NCBI GenBank assembly: GCA_041552135.1
Contig: JBFELL010000065.1
Location: forward strand, 1 to 14,826
Direction: 5' to 3'
Length of the DNA: 14,826 bases
Source of the DNA: SZUA-186 sp041552135
GTDB taxonomy: Bacteria; Pseudomonadota; Gammaproteobacteria; UBA9214
Notes under the pieces: generated by a model
Seen by the model: the letters and a program-made list of their open reading frames with translations, nothing else
What the model was told of the DNA's origin: nothing
Databases searched by the model: none
Shown here: positions 7,353 to 14,826 of the stretch, piece by piece
Numbering within the stretch: position 1 is the first letter of the stretch
Layout of the letters: every line of letters starts with the position of its first letter
Made by a program: the position numbers and the translations under genes

Positions 7353-8147
7353 TCACGGCTTTTCCCGCAGCCGGTCCAGGCAAAGTCGCTGGCGCTCGTC
7401 AAACAGGCGCCGTGACCCGATCATGACCGCCGCCAGTGTTCCCAGCCCGGTGCCGACGGCAATCAGGAACATGATCAGGATCTGGTACTTGACTGCTTCC
7501 ACCGGCGGCGTCCCGGCGAGGATCTGACCGGTCATCATGCCCGGCAGGCTGACCACACCGGCCGCGGCCATGGCGTTGATGATGGGGATCAGGCCGCTGC
7601 GAATCGCCTGGCGACGCAGCTCGCCGATTGCCTCGCTCGAATGCGCGCCCAGTATCAGGCGCGCCTCGATCACGCCGCGCTGCTGCCACGCCGACTGCGT
7701 CAGCCGGTCAAGCGCAATGGCGATACCGCTCATGGTATTGCCCAGCAGCATGCCGAGCAGCGGGATTGCGTATTGCGGCGCGTACCAGGGCGAGTCACCG
7801 AGGATCACGACCAGGGCGAACACCGTCACAGTGAACGAGGACAGGAACATCGACACGGTGCCGATGGAAAAGCCCCACCAGCCGGTGAAGCGCCGCTCCT
7901 GGCGCGCCATGACCTCGCGCCCGGCCACCAGCAGCATGAACAGGGCCAGCAGGCTGACCCACCCCAGGTGCACATTGGCAAACAGCGCTTTCAGCACCAG
8001 GCCGATCAGGGTCAGCTGCACGGCGGTGCGCAACGCCGCCACCAGCAGTTGCCCGCTGATGCCGGCCTGCAGCCGCAGCGACAGCAGCGCCAGCATGACG
8101 ACCAGGGCAGCAGCGATCGACAGGTCGGTGTGGCTCAGCAGGATCAT
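7353..8147 (-). CDS. fetB: Iron export ABC transporter permease FetB
   Basis: A 264-residue membrane protein of the UPF0014/FetB (YbbM) family; E. coli FetB has 259. About seven hydrophobic segments are visible. Family signatures include LRTAVQLTLIGLVLKALF near residue 40, IPLLGMLLGNTMSGIAIALD near residue 127, the amphipathic EARLILGAHSSEAIGELRRQ (a likely coupling helix to the ATPase), and the highly conserved INAMAAAGVVSLPGMMTGQI. In E. coli FetAB lowers cytoplasmic iron and gives resistance to oxidative stress. The ATG overlaps the fetA stop by four bases (ATGA), the classical coupling arrangement for subunits of one transporter. Confidence 0.92.
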   Translation of the reverse strand: MILLSHTDLSIAAALVVMLALLSLRLQAGISGQLLVAALRTAVQLTLIGLVLKALFANVHLGWVSLLALFMLLVAGREVMARQERRFTGWWGFSIGTVSMFLSSFTVTVFALVVILGDSPWYAPQYAIPLLGMLLGNTMSGIAIALDRLTQSAWQQRGVIEARLILGAHSSEAIGELRRQAIRSGLIPIINAMAAAGVVSLPGMMTGQILAGTPPVEAVKYQILIMFLIAVGTGLGTLAAVMIGSRRLFDERQRLCLDRLREKP

Positions 8148-8761
8148 GCCCCGGCCCCCTGCGCCTGCAGCCGGCCGTCGGCGAGTCGCAGCGCGCGACA
8201 GCCGACACGCGCCACCTGTGCCGGGTCATGACTGATCCAGATCACCGCGGCGGCACTCGACTCCCGATACCGGTTGATCACCGTCTCCGCACGTGCGGTA
8301 TTGGCCGGATCCAGGTTCGCCGTCGGCTCGTCCAGCAGCAGCACCTGTGGCCGGTTGGCCAGCAGGCGCAGCAACGCCAGACGCTGCTTCTCGCCACTGG
8401 AGAGGCGCTCGACGGGCTGATCCATAATGTCGTCCGGCAGGCCCAGCTCGCCGGGCGCCACCGGTGAGCCGCCGGGAAAATGCCCGCCGGGCGTCGACAG
8501 CCACCAGTGGCTTTCCGGCGGCAGCAGGCCGACCCGGGCGCGCCAGCGCTGCGGCTTGATACTGCCCGCCGGCTGACCATCCAGCAGCACCTCGCCGTCA
8601 TGCGGGTCGAGATCGGCGATGGCGCGCAGCAGCTGCGACTTGCCGGTGCCGGACGGGCCGGAGATACACACACACTCGCCGGCATCAACGCCAAGCGACA
8701 GTGGCCCCAGCATCGGTCGACACAGGTTCCTGACTTGCAGCAAGGGTTGTTCTTTATCCAT
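8144..8761 (-). CDS. fetA: Iron export ABC transporter ATPase FetA
   Basis: A 205-residue ABC ATPase that powers FetB. Walker A GPSGTGKS (residues 35-42), signature LSSGEKQR (120-127), Walker B VLLLDEPTANLD (140-151) and the H-loop histidine in ISHD (His178) are all present. Where most ABC ATPases have a Q-loop glutamine (YCAQ in E. coli FetA) this protein reads LLPPESHWW. It is short, as FetA proteins are. The ATG at 8761 (MDKEQPLLQV) is chosen over a TTG nine codons upstream because the family begins close to the first beta strand; no good ribosome binding site precedes either. The four-base overlap with fetB supports the assignment. It diverges from the CDGSH gene across 111 bp. Confidence 0.9.
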   Translation of the reverse strand: MDKEQPLLQVRNLCRPMLGPLSLGVDAGECVCISGPSGTGKSQLLRAIADLDPHDGEVLLDGQPAGSIKPQRWRARVGLLPPESHWWLSTPGGHFPGGSPVAPGELGLPDDIMDQPVERLSSGEKQRLALLRLLANRPQVLLLDEPTANLDPANTARAETVINRYRESSAAAVIWISHDPAQVARVGCRALRLADGRLQAQGAGA

Positions 8762-8872
8762 ACATACCGGCGCCGCGCTGCAACCCAATCCGGCCCGGCA
8801 TAAACATGACGGCCGGGGATTTCTCAGGCATCATCTCTCACGGAATCCCATCAACGAAAGGTCATAGCCATT

Positions 8873-9109
8873 ATGTCAGAACCCGATATCGTACAGAAAG
8901 CGCCCTATACCGAAGAACTCGAACCGGGCAGCTACTGGTGGTGCGCCTGCGGCAAGTCGAAAAAACAGCCGTTCTGCGACGGCTCGCACCAGGGCACGGA
9001 CTTTCAGCCGGTTGAATTCGAGCTCACCGAGCCCACCAAGGTGTGGCTGTGCGGCTGCAAGCACTCCTGCGACAAGCCGTTCTGCGACGGCAGCCACAAG
9101 AAGCTCTAG
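8873..9109 (+). CDS. Two-motif CDGSH iron-sulfur protein
   Basis: A 78-residue protein with two full CDGSH (mitoNEET-type) [2Fe-2S] binding motifs: CACGKSKKQPFCDGSH (residues 24-39) and CGCKHSCDKPFCDGSH (residues 60-75). Each provides the three Cys and one His ligands. It has no membrane anchor, so is presumably cytosolic. Bacterial tandem-CDGSH proteins are thought to act in redox or Fe-S handling, but the role of this one is unknown. The ATG at 8873 has AAAGG about 11 bases upstream, slightly far. It is transcribed away from fetA; the pairing of an iron exporter with an Fe-S protein is suggestive only. Confidence 0.93.
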   Translation: MSEPDIVQKAPYTEELEPGSYWWCACGKSKKQPFCDGSHQGTDFQPVEFELTEPTKVWLCGCKHSCDKPFCDGSHKKL

Positions 9110-9134
9110 GATTCATCACGGCAAATACTGTTGT

Positions 9135-9222
9135 GCAGGTCGGATTGGCCCGCAGGGCGTGACCCGACATTCCGGCTAATATCTTGTCGGGTTACGGCGC
9201 TAATGCGCCTGACCCGACCTGC
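9135..9222. repeat. MITE-like inverted repeat
   Basis: The element begins GCAGGTCGG and ends CCGACCTGC, a perfect 9-bp terminal inverted repeat, and similarity continues inward with mismatches (GGGCGTGACCCGAC against GCGCCGTAACCCGAC). The right half also folds alone: GTCGGGTTACGGCGC pairs with GCGCCTGACCCGAC. It encodes nothing. The GTCGGGTTA/TAACCCGAC pattern resembles interspersed elements common between genes in gammaproteobacteria, as does the cluster at 14171-14294. Confidence 0.7.
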
Positions 9223-9268
9223 GCCTGCTGCGCCCTCGGCGAACTATGCGGAGAATAATTCCTGCATC

Positions 9269-9297
9269 AAAAAAACGGGCGCCGGGGCGCCCGTTTT
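9269..9297 (-). terminator. Intrinsic terminator after the second amt gene
   Basis: Stem CGGGCGCC/GGCGCCCG at 9276-9293 with seven A on the left and TTTT on the right of the plus strand. On the minus strand the stem is followed by seven T, 24 bases past the amt stop at 9321. It may work in both directions. Confidence 0.85.
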
Positions 9298-9320
9298 CAT
9301 GACTGCCAGGTAACAACCCG

Positions 9321-10610
9321 TTACAGGTTGTAGCCGGTCTCGTCGTGCAGCACGATGTCCAGACCCTGTGTTTCCTCGTCACTGCCAACACGCAGACCGA
9401 TCACGGCATCGATCAGCTTGAGGATGATCCAGGTCAGCACCGCGCACCAGACAAAGGTCGCCGCCACACCGATGAACTGCACCCAGACCTGGCCGGCCGT
9501 GGTCATGCCCTCGGCCAGACCGACACCGCCGAGCGTGCCGACGAACAGGCCGGCAAACAGCGTACCGATGACGCCGCCGACACCGTGGACCGGGAACACG
9601 TCGAGCGAGTCATCGATCTTCAGCGTGCGCTTGATGAAGGCGGTTGCCACGTAGCACACGACACCGGCGATGAAGCCGATGATGAGCGCCGCCAGCGGAC
9701 CGACAAAGCCGGACGCCGGGGTAATGGTACCCAGACCGGCCACCATTCCGGTGACGATACCCAGCACACTCGGCTTGCCGTGGCGCACCCACTCCATGAA
9801 CATCCAGGCCAGTGACCCGGCGGCGGCACCGATGTGCGTGACCAGCATCGCCATGCCGGCATCGCCGTTGGCGGCCAGTGCGCTGCCGGCATTGAAGCCG
9901 AACCAGCCGACCCACAGCATGGCCGCACCGGCGACCGTCATGGTCAGGTTATGCGGCGGCATCGCCGTGGTGCCGAAGCCCTTGCGATTGCCCATGACCA
10001 GTGCCGCCACCATGGCCGCCACACCGGCGTTGATGTGCACCACCGTACCGCCGGCGAAATCCAGCAGGCCCAGGTCGCCGAGCCAGCCGCCGCCCCACAC
10101 CCAGTGGCACACCGGCAGGTAGACCAGCGTGAGCCAGAGGGCCGAGAACCACAGCATGGCGGAGAACTTCATGCGCTCGGCAAAACCGCCGACCACCAGC
10201 GCCGGGGTGATGATGGCGAAGGTCATCTGGAACATGACAAACACGGTTTCCGGGATCGTGCCGCTCAGGCTGTCGCGGCCGACCCCTGACATGAAGAGGT
10301 CGAGGCTGCCGATCCACTTGTTCATGGAACCACCGTCGCCGAATGCCAGGCCATAGCCATAGGCGAACCAGAGCAGCGACGCCAGACAGGTGATGGCGAA
10401 GCACTGCATCAGCACTGACAGCACGTTCTTGCTGCGCACCAGCCCGGCGTAGAACAGCGCCAGCCCCGGTATGGTCATGAACAGCACCAGCGCGGTCGAG
10501 GTCAGTATCCACGCCGTGTCGGCACCGCTCAGCTCATCGGCCAGCGCCAGTGACGGCAGCAGCAGGCAGACGATGCCGGCCGCGCCCCCCCTGAATTTGA
10601 TTGAACTCAT
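9321..10610 (-). CDS. amtB: Ammonium transporter AmtB, with signal peptide
   Basis: A 429-residue Amt channel, the same size class as E. coli AmtB (428 before cleavage). Residues 1-24 (ending LLLPSLALA) are a signal peptide, followed by eleven hydrophobic helices. Family landmarks: GLALFYAGLVRSKNVLS, FVMFQMTFAIITPALVVGGF (pore phenylalanine region), WVWGGG (Trp172), LDFAGGTVVHINAG with Asp184 and His192, LWVGWFGFNAGS, and DVFPVHGVGGVIG with His342, the second of the twin pore histidines. The start has GGGAG seven bases upstream. It lies 32 bp after a glnK, so GlnK is expected to block the channel under nitrogen excess. It is the last gene of the nitrogen module. Confidence 0.95.
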   Translation of the reverse strand: MSSIKFRGGAAGIVCLLLPSLALADELSGADTAWILTSTALVLFMTIPGLALFYAGLVRSKNVLSVLMQCFAITCLASLLWFAYGYGLAFGDGGSMNKWIGSLDLFMSGVGRDSLSGTIPETVFVMFQMTFAIITPALVVGGFAERMKFSAMLWFSALWLTLVYLPVCHWVWGGGWLGDLGLLDFAGGTVVHINAGVAAMVAALVMGNRKGFGTTAMPPHNLTMTVAGAAMLWVGWFGFNAGSALAANGDAGMAMLVTHIGAAAGSLAWMFMEWVRHGKPSVLGIVTGMVAGLGTITPASGFVGPLAALIIGFIAGVVCYVATAFIKRTLKIDDSLDVFPVHGVGGVIGTLFAGLFVGTLGGVGLAEGMTTAGQVWVQFIGVAATFVWCAVLTWIILKLIDAVIGLRVGSDEETQGLDIVLHDETGYNL

Positions 10611-10642
10611 TGGGTTTCTCCCGCGATGTAATCAGGTTTTTA

Positions 10643-10981
10643 TCAAAGCGCTTCCGGCCCGGTCTCGCCCGTGCGAATGCGGATGGTCTGCTCGAGGTTT
10701 GCGACGAAGATCTTGCCGTCGCCGATCTTGCCGGTATTGGCCGCCGAGCTGATGGCGTCGATCACGGCATCGACCTTGTCATCATCGATACCGATTTCCA
10801 GCTTCACCTTGGGCAGGAAATCCACGACGTACTCCGCGCCGCGATAGAGTTCGGTATGGCCCTTCTGGCGCCCGAAGCCCTTTACCTCGGTCACCGTGAT
10901 GCCCTGCACGCCGATTTCCGACAGGGCCTGGCGGACATCGTCGAGCTTGAATGGTTTGATAATTGCCGTTACGAGTTTCAT
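10643..10981 (-). CDS. glnK: PII signal protein GlnK, second copy
   Basis: A full-length 112-residue PII protein starting MKLVTAIIKPFKLDDVRQAL. The T-loop GFGRQKGHTELYRGAEY carries the uridylylation site Tyr51, the B-loop is TGKIGDGKIF (residues 83-92), and it ends RIRTGETGPEAL. MKLVT and linkage to amt favour GlnK over GlnB. It binds ATP/ADP and 2-oxoglutarate and gates the neighbouring Amt channel. It differs from the other GlnK in the window at 14 of 112 positions, ten of them between 61 and 75. A strong GGAGG lies five bases before the ATG. It follows a terminator-like hairpin, so it may have its own promoter in 10982-11092; TATGAT near 11025-11030 (minus strand) is the best -10 there but lacks a good -35, and I found no sigma-54 site. 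Confidence 0.95.
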   Translation of the reverse strand: MKLVTAIIKPFKLDDVRQALSEIGVQGITVTEVKGFGRQKGHTELYRGAEYVVDFLPKVKLEIGIDDDKVDAVIDAISSAANTGKIGDGKIFVANLEQTIRIRTGETGPEAL

Positions 10982-11092
10982 TTTTTCCTCCGGATTAGGG
11001 TGGCCTCCCGTTTGCGGGTAGCAATCATATCAGAGGACGCACCGCGATAGGGCATCCAGGCAACCCGCCGTTCAACTGCCGATCCCTGCAGT

Positions 11093-11118
11093 AAAAAAAC
11101 GGGCGCCGAGGCGCCCGT
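11093..11118 (-). terminator. Intrinsic terminator after the first amt gene
   Basis: Stem CGGGCGCC-GA-GGCGCCCG (11100-11117), followed on the minus strand by seven T, 34 bases past the amt stop at 11152. The stem is identical to that of the terminator at 9269-9297 apart from the loop. It separates the two glnK-amt units. Confidence 0.8.
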
Positions 11119-11151
11119 GAGAGTGTGTGCAATGACAGTAGATTATCGTTT

Positions 11152-12426
<1,275 letters not shown>

Positions 12427-12434
12427 GTTTCATT

Positions 12435-12439
12435 CCTCC
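12435..12439 (-). promoter_or_regulatory. Ribosome binding site that fixes the amt GTG start
   Basis: GGAGG on the minus strand with eight bases to the GTG at 12426. The ATG at 12433 is only one base from it and lies in another frame, so the GTG is the real start. Confidence 0.75.
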
Positions 12440-12465
12440 GTAACGATTGTGTTACGCGCATGGGG

Positions 12466-12804
12466 TTACAGCGCTTCCGGACCGGTCTCGCCGGTGCGAA
12501 TGCGAACGGTTTGTTCAAGACTGGAGACAAAGATCTTGCCGTCGCCGATCTTGCCGGTATTGGCGGCACTGGAAATCGCCTCGATCACCTTGTCGGTCAT
12601 GTCGGCGGCCACGGCGGCCTCGACCTTCACCTTGGGCAGGAAATCCACGACGTATTCCGCGCCGCGGTAGAGTTCTGTGTGCCCCTTCTGACGCCCGAAT
12701 CCCTTCACCTCGGTCACGGTGATACCCTGCACACCGATCTCCGAGAGGGCTTCACGGACATCATCGAGCTTGAAGGGCTTGATGATTGCGGTTACTAACT
12801 TCAT
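12466..12804 (-). CDS. glnK: PII signal protein GlnK, first copy
   Basis: A 112-residue PII protein with MKLVTAIIKPFKLDDVREAL, the T-loop GFGRQKGHTELYRGAEY including Tyr51, the B-loop TGKIGDGKIF and the end RIRTGETGPEAL. It is 98/112 identical to the second GlnK; residues 19-60, including the whole T-loop, are the same, while 61-75 (KVEAAVAADMTDKVIEAI region) diverge. The role is as for GlnK proteins: sense 2-oxoglutarate and adenylates, be uridylylated by GlnD, and bind Amt when nitrogen is plentiful. It sits between the porin and the signal-less amt gene and is likely read from the sigma-54 promoter upstream of the porin. Confidence 0.95.
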   Translation of the reverse strand: MKLVTAIIKPFKLDDVREALSEIGVQGITVTEVKGFGRQKGHTELYRGAEYVVDFLPKVKVEAAVAADMTDKVIEAISSAANTGKIGDGKIFVSSLEQTVRIRTGETGPEAL

Positions 12805-12822
12805 ATCGTTTCTCCTGAAATC

Positions 12823-12845
12823 GGCCCGCCCCTGCGGAGCGGGCC
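12823..12845 (-). other. Hairpin between porin and glnK
   Basis: GGCCCGC and GCGGGCC pair perfectly around a nine-base loop. No T-run follows on the minus strand; the next bases lead into the glnK ribosome binding site. It may stabilise the porin end of a processed transcript or partly terminate so that porin exceeds glnK-amt. That is inference. Confidence 0.45.
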
Positions 12846-12873
12846 ACTTGTGTCACAATGTCTCACGGCCCCC

Positions 12874-13593
12874 CTAGAATTCCTTGCTCCAGCCGACCCA
12901 GAACAGGGCGTCGTCGTCCGCGGCAGGGGTTTCATCGCTGTTGCCGTTTACGTACTCCAGGTTCGCGCTGACACTGCCCCAGTCACCGGCGTCCTTGCTG
13001 AGTGAGACACCATAGTGACCGTAGTCGCTGACCTCGGAACCACCGCCCTTGGGCGTCTCGCCATCATGATCAAACCAGTAGTAGCCGCCGAAGATACTGA
13101 GACCGACGCCCTCACCGAGGTTCACCGGCAGATCGAGAGCGGCGTTGGCATAGATATCACCGCTGTCGAAAGGGGTATTGGTATCTGTCTCGCCGTAAAC
13201 GGTGTAGTTGACGCCACCACTGATCATGCCAAAACTCAGCGCCGCGAAGACCTCGGCATAGTCGATGTTGCCGCCGCCCGGGTAGTAGTAGTAGAGACCG
13301 CCCACATCCCAGCCGAGGCCATTACCGAGTTCACCGGAGATACCGCCGTAGAAATCGACTTCGGCGTTCTCATCACCGCCGAAATCGACATTCGACATCC
13401 AGGTGCCGAGGTAAAAACCGGAGTCGTGGCCCCAGTCGACACCACCGGATACGGCAGCGTCATCGCCGGTCTGGGATACCCCGCGGAATATATAGTTACT
13501 GGCGGCGGCCACATTAAACGACAGCTCGGCGTGGGCAGCGGCCGTGGCGCCCATCAGTGCCGTGGCGAGCAGTGTTTTGCAAAAAGTATTCAT
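12874..13593 (-). CDS. TorF-family putative porin
   Basis: A 239-residue outer-membrane beta-barrel protein. Residues 1-22 (MNTFCKTLLATALMGATAAA plus HA) are a signal peptide. The mature start ELSFNVAAASNYIFRGVSQT is the hallmark of the TorF/TIGR02001 family, and the chain is rich in alternating aromatic and glycine segments (GFYLGTWMSNVDFG, VGGLYYYYPGG, GGYYWFDHDG) and ends WVGWSKEF with the C-terminal phenylalanine typical of outer-membrane barrels. The substrate is not known for the family. It is the first gene after a sigma-54 promoter and precedes glnK-amt by 69 bp, which points to a role in nitrogen uptake. TAAGGAG (13609-13603) lies nine bases before the ATG. Confidence 0.88.
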   Translation of the reverse strand: MNTFCKTLLATALMGATAAAHAELSFNVAAASNYIFRGVSQTGDDAAVSGGVDWGHDSGFYLGTWMSNVDFGGDENAEVDFYGGISGELGNGLGWDVGGLYYYYPGGGNIDYAEVFAALSFGMISGGVNYTVYGETDTNTPFDSGDIYANAALDLPVNLGEGVGLSIFGGYYWFDHDGETPKGGGSEVSDYGHYGVSLSKDAGDWGSVSANLEYVNGNSDETPAADDDALFWVGWSKEF

Positions 13594-13674
13594 GATTCAA
13601 AACTCCTTAACAGTGGTTTTAAAAATGCAGGTGTTGCAAAAAGATTACCGTGTCATTGCGAACACCCATCTTTT

Positions 13675-13690
13675 AGCAACTATCGTGCCA
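13675..13690 (-). promoter_or_regulatory. Sigma-54 promoter of the porin-glnK-amt operon
   Basis: On the minus strand TGGCACGATAGTTGCT matches the sigma-54 consensus TGGCAC-N5-TTGC at every conserved base, with the invariant GG (-24) and GC (-12). The start of transcription would fall near 13665, giving a leader of about 70 bases before the porin ATG. Confidence 0.88.
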
Positions 13691-13753
13691 TTTATAAATT
13701 CAACGTAATTACATGAAGTTACAATCACTGTCGTGACATTGCGGGGAAACCGC

Positions 13754-13768
13754 GCACAGTTGTGGTGC
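13754..13768. promoter_or_regulatory. NtrC-type binding site, proximal
   Basis: GCACA-GTTGT-GGTGC, one mismatch from the NtrC dyad GCACC-N5-GGTGC. Its centre is about 96 bases upstream of the predicted sigma-54 transcription start. Confidence 0.7.
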
Positions 13769-13785
13769 GCATGATCGGCGACAGC

Positions 13786-13800
13786 GCACCAAACGGGTGC
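13786..13800. promoter_or_regulatory. NtrC-type binding site, distal
   Basis: GCACC-AAACG-GGTGC, a perfect NtrC dyad. Its centre is 32 bp (three helical turns) from the proximal site and about 128 bases upstream of the predicted start, an enhancer layout like that of E. coli glnA. It also lies 54 bases upstream of ubiK, so an effect on that gene is possible. Confidence 0.8.
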
Positions 13801-13853
13801 GTATTTGGCGGGCGGCTTTACACACCCCGATGGTCTGGTCTAAGGTGACCGGC

Positions 13854-14105
13854 ATGATTGATGCCAAAGTGATTGACGATCTTGCCCGACGCCTGAGCAA
13901 TGCCGTGCCCGCCGGCCTGCGCGAGGCGCAGCAGGACATTGAGAAAAACTTCCGCACCGTGCTGCAGAACACGCTGGCAAAGCTCGACCTCGTCACCCGC
14001 GAGGAATTCGACGTCCAGACACGGGTACTGGCCCGCACCCGGGAAAAGCTCGAGGCACTGGAAAAGGCCATCGCCGAGCTGGAAGCCAGGCGCCCCAACG
14101 ATTAA
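13854..14105 (+). CDS. ubiK: Ubiquinone biosynthesis accessory factor UbiK
   Basis: An 83-residue protein of the UbiK/YqiC (BMFP domain) family: MIDAKVIDDLARRLSNAVPA, then LREAQQDIEKNFRTVLQNTL, LDLVTREEFDVQTRVLARTR and the coiled coil EKLEALEKAIAELEAR. E. coli UbiK (96 residues) works with UbiJ in the aerobic steps of ubiquinone synthesis and binds lipid. The frame is open further upstream, but MIDAKVID is the family start and AAGGTG lies six bases before the ATG at 13854. It diverges from the porin operon, and comM lies downstream on the same strand. The neighbourhood of glnK-amt, ubiK and yifB is, from memory, a recurrent order in gammaproteobacteria. Confidence 0.88.
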   Translation: MIDAKVIDDLARRLSNAVPAGLREAQQDIEKNFRTVLQNTLAKLDLVTREEFDVQTRVLARTREKLEALEKAIAELEARRPND

Positions 14106-14170
14106 CCGCTCACCGGAAATCTCCTATCCGATTGATAGCCAGTCTCCGCTTCACCCGCCTCCTGCCATAG

Positions 14171-14294
14171 CGTAGGTTGGGCAAAGGTGCACAGCGCGGT
14201 GCCCGACACCGTCTGGGCGATGGTCACGCTTCGCTTTGCCCATCCTGCAGATGCAGCGCAGGTCGGGAAAAGCCACGCAGCGGCGTGCCCGACA
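14171..14294. repeat. Cluster of MITE-like inverted repeats between ubiK and comM
   Basis: The first unit runs from CGTAGGTTGGGCAAAG (14171-14186) to CTTTGCCCATCCTGC (14234-14248), an imperfect terminal inverted repeat with GTGCCCGAC inside. A related half unit follows, GCGCAGGTCGGGAAAAGC to GTGCCCGAC (14256-14293). Both share the AGGT(C/T)GG...CCCGAC pattern with the element at 9135-9222. They fill most of the 252-bp gap and encode nothing. Confidence 0.6.
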
Positions 14295-14357
14295 CAGCTA
14301 TGGCGTAATGCATCCGCTGGTGACACAGCACGGCATCGAACCTCCAGGGAAGGAGCC

Positions 14358-14826
14358 ATGTCTCTCTCGATCGTTTACTCGCGTGCGCAGTGCGGCATGG
14401 AGGCACCGCTGGTAACAGTCGAGGTGCATCTCTCCAATGGCCTGCCATCCCTGTCCATCGTCGGACTGCCGGAAACCGCGGTCAGGGAAAGCAAGGACCG
14501 TGTGCGCGGCGCGATCCTGAATTCACGCTTCGAGTTCCCGGCACGGCGCATCACCATCAACCTGGCCCCCGCTGACCTGCCGAAGGAGGGCGGCCGCTTC
14601 GACCTGCCGATTGCCATCGGCATCCTGGCCGCATCCGGGCAAATCCCCGCGGACGAACTGCAGCGCTACGAGTTCGCCGGCGAGCTGGCGCTGTCGGGCG
14701 AACTGCGCGGCGTGCAGGGGATACTGCCGATGACGCTGAAGACCGCCGCCGCCAGGCGCGCCGCTGTGGTCCCGCAAGCCAATGCGGCAGAGGCAACACT
14801 GGTGGGACATGCCGAGGTCCTCGCCG
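14358..14826 (+). CDS. comM: YifB/ComM family Mg-chelatase-like AAA+ ATPase, N-terminal part
   Basis: The gene leaves the window after 156 residues; family members have about 500. The visible part, MSLSIVYSRAQCGMEAPLVT, VEVHLSNGLPSLSIVGLPET, ARRITINLAPADLPKEGGRF and DLPIAIGILAASGQ, matches the N-terminal ChlI/Lon-protease-like domain of E. coli YifB closely. The AAA+ Walker motifs lie beyond the edge. ComM is a hexameric helicase that promotes branch migration during natural transformation in Vibrio and Acinetobacter; it is broadly conserved and may act in recombination generally. The start is fixed by the conserved MSLSIV; an AAGGAG sits unusually close to the ATG, with AGGGA a little further upstream. 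Confidence 0.93.
   Translation, partial: MSLSIVYSRAQCGMEAPLVTVEVHLSNGLPSLSIVGLPETAVRESKDRVRGAILNSRFEFPARRITINLAPADLPKEGGRFDLPIAIGILAASGQIPADELQRYEFAGELALSGELRGVQGILPMTLKTAAARRAAVVPQANAAEATLVGHAEVLA

Noticed and set aside
10982..11092. A second sigma-54 promoter in front of the second glnK
   Set aside because: The only TTGC-containing candidate lacks the required GG at -24.
13691..13740. IHF site between the sigma-54 promoter and the NtrC dyads
   Set aside because: The region is AT-rich and suitably placed, but no stretch fits WATCAANNNNTTR well.

Overview
The window reads as a piece of a gammaproteobacterial chromosome with fairly high GC. The evidence is the set of core genes: biosynthetic arginine decarboxylase ending in the family's TYLEDE tail, UbiK, ComM/YifB, FetAB, paired GlnK-Amt units and a TorF-type porin. 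The genus cannot be fixed from the sequence. There are no phage genes, intact insertion sequences, CRISPR arrays, rRNA or tRNA genes that I can support.

Layout. 1-812: N-terminal part of a SAM-dependent methyltransferase and a small CopD-like membrane protein, both on the minus strand. 813-2301: about 1.5 kb without an intact gene, holding palindromic repeats and what looks like the C-terminal relic of an unidentified gene. 2302-2772: a membrane-anchored DM13 protein. 3014-6811: a polyamine block, with speA (minus, translationally coupled to a 3-hydroxyisobutyrate-dehydrogenase-type oxidoreductase) diverging from speE (plus). 6857-8761: fetA-fetB iron exporter genes followed by a secreted DUF4124 protein. 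8873-9109: a two-motif CDGSH iron-sulfur protein diverging from fetA. 9135-9222: a MITE-like inverted repeat. 9321-13593: a nitrogen module on the minus strand, read in the order porin, glnK, amt, terminator, glnK, amt, terminator. 13854 to the end: ubiK, a repeat cluster, and the 5' part of comM/yifB on the plus strand.

The best-supported regulatory find is upstream of the porin. A consensus sigma-54 promoter (13675-13690) is preceded by two NtrC-type dyads (13754-13768 and 13786-13800) whose centres lie 32 bp apart. This predicts that the porin and the first GlnK-Amt pair are induced by nitrogen limitation. The second GlnK-Amt pair follows a terminator-like hairpin and may be expressed separately or by read-through.

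The genes form recognisable modules: ammonium sensing and uptake (porin, two PII proteins, two ammonium channels), polyamine synthesis (arginine to agmatine by SpeA, putrescine to spermidine by SpeE, with the enzymes between and decarboxylated SAM supply encoded elsewhere), and iron handling (FetAB plus CDGSH). I see no clearly new multi-gene system. The points worth a second look are regulatory architecture, the duplicated PII genes, the speA-oxidoreductase coupling and possible leaderless speA start, and the relic and repeats in the gene-poor stretch.
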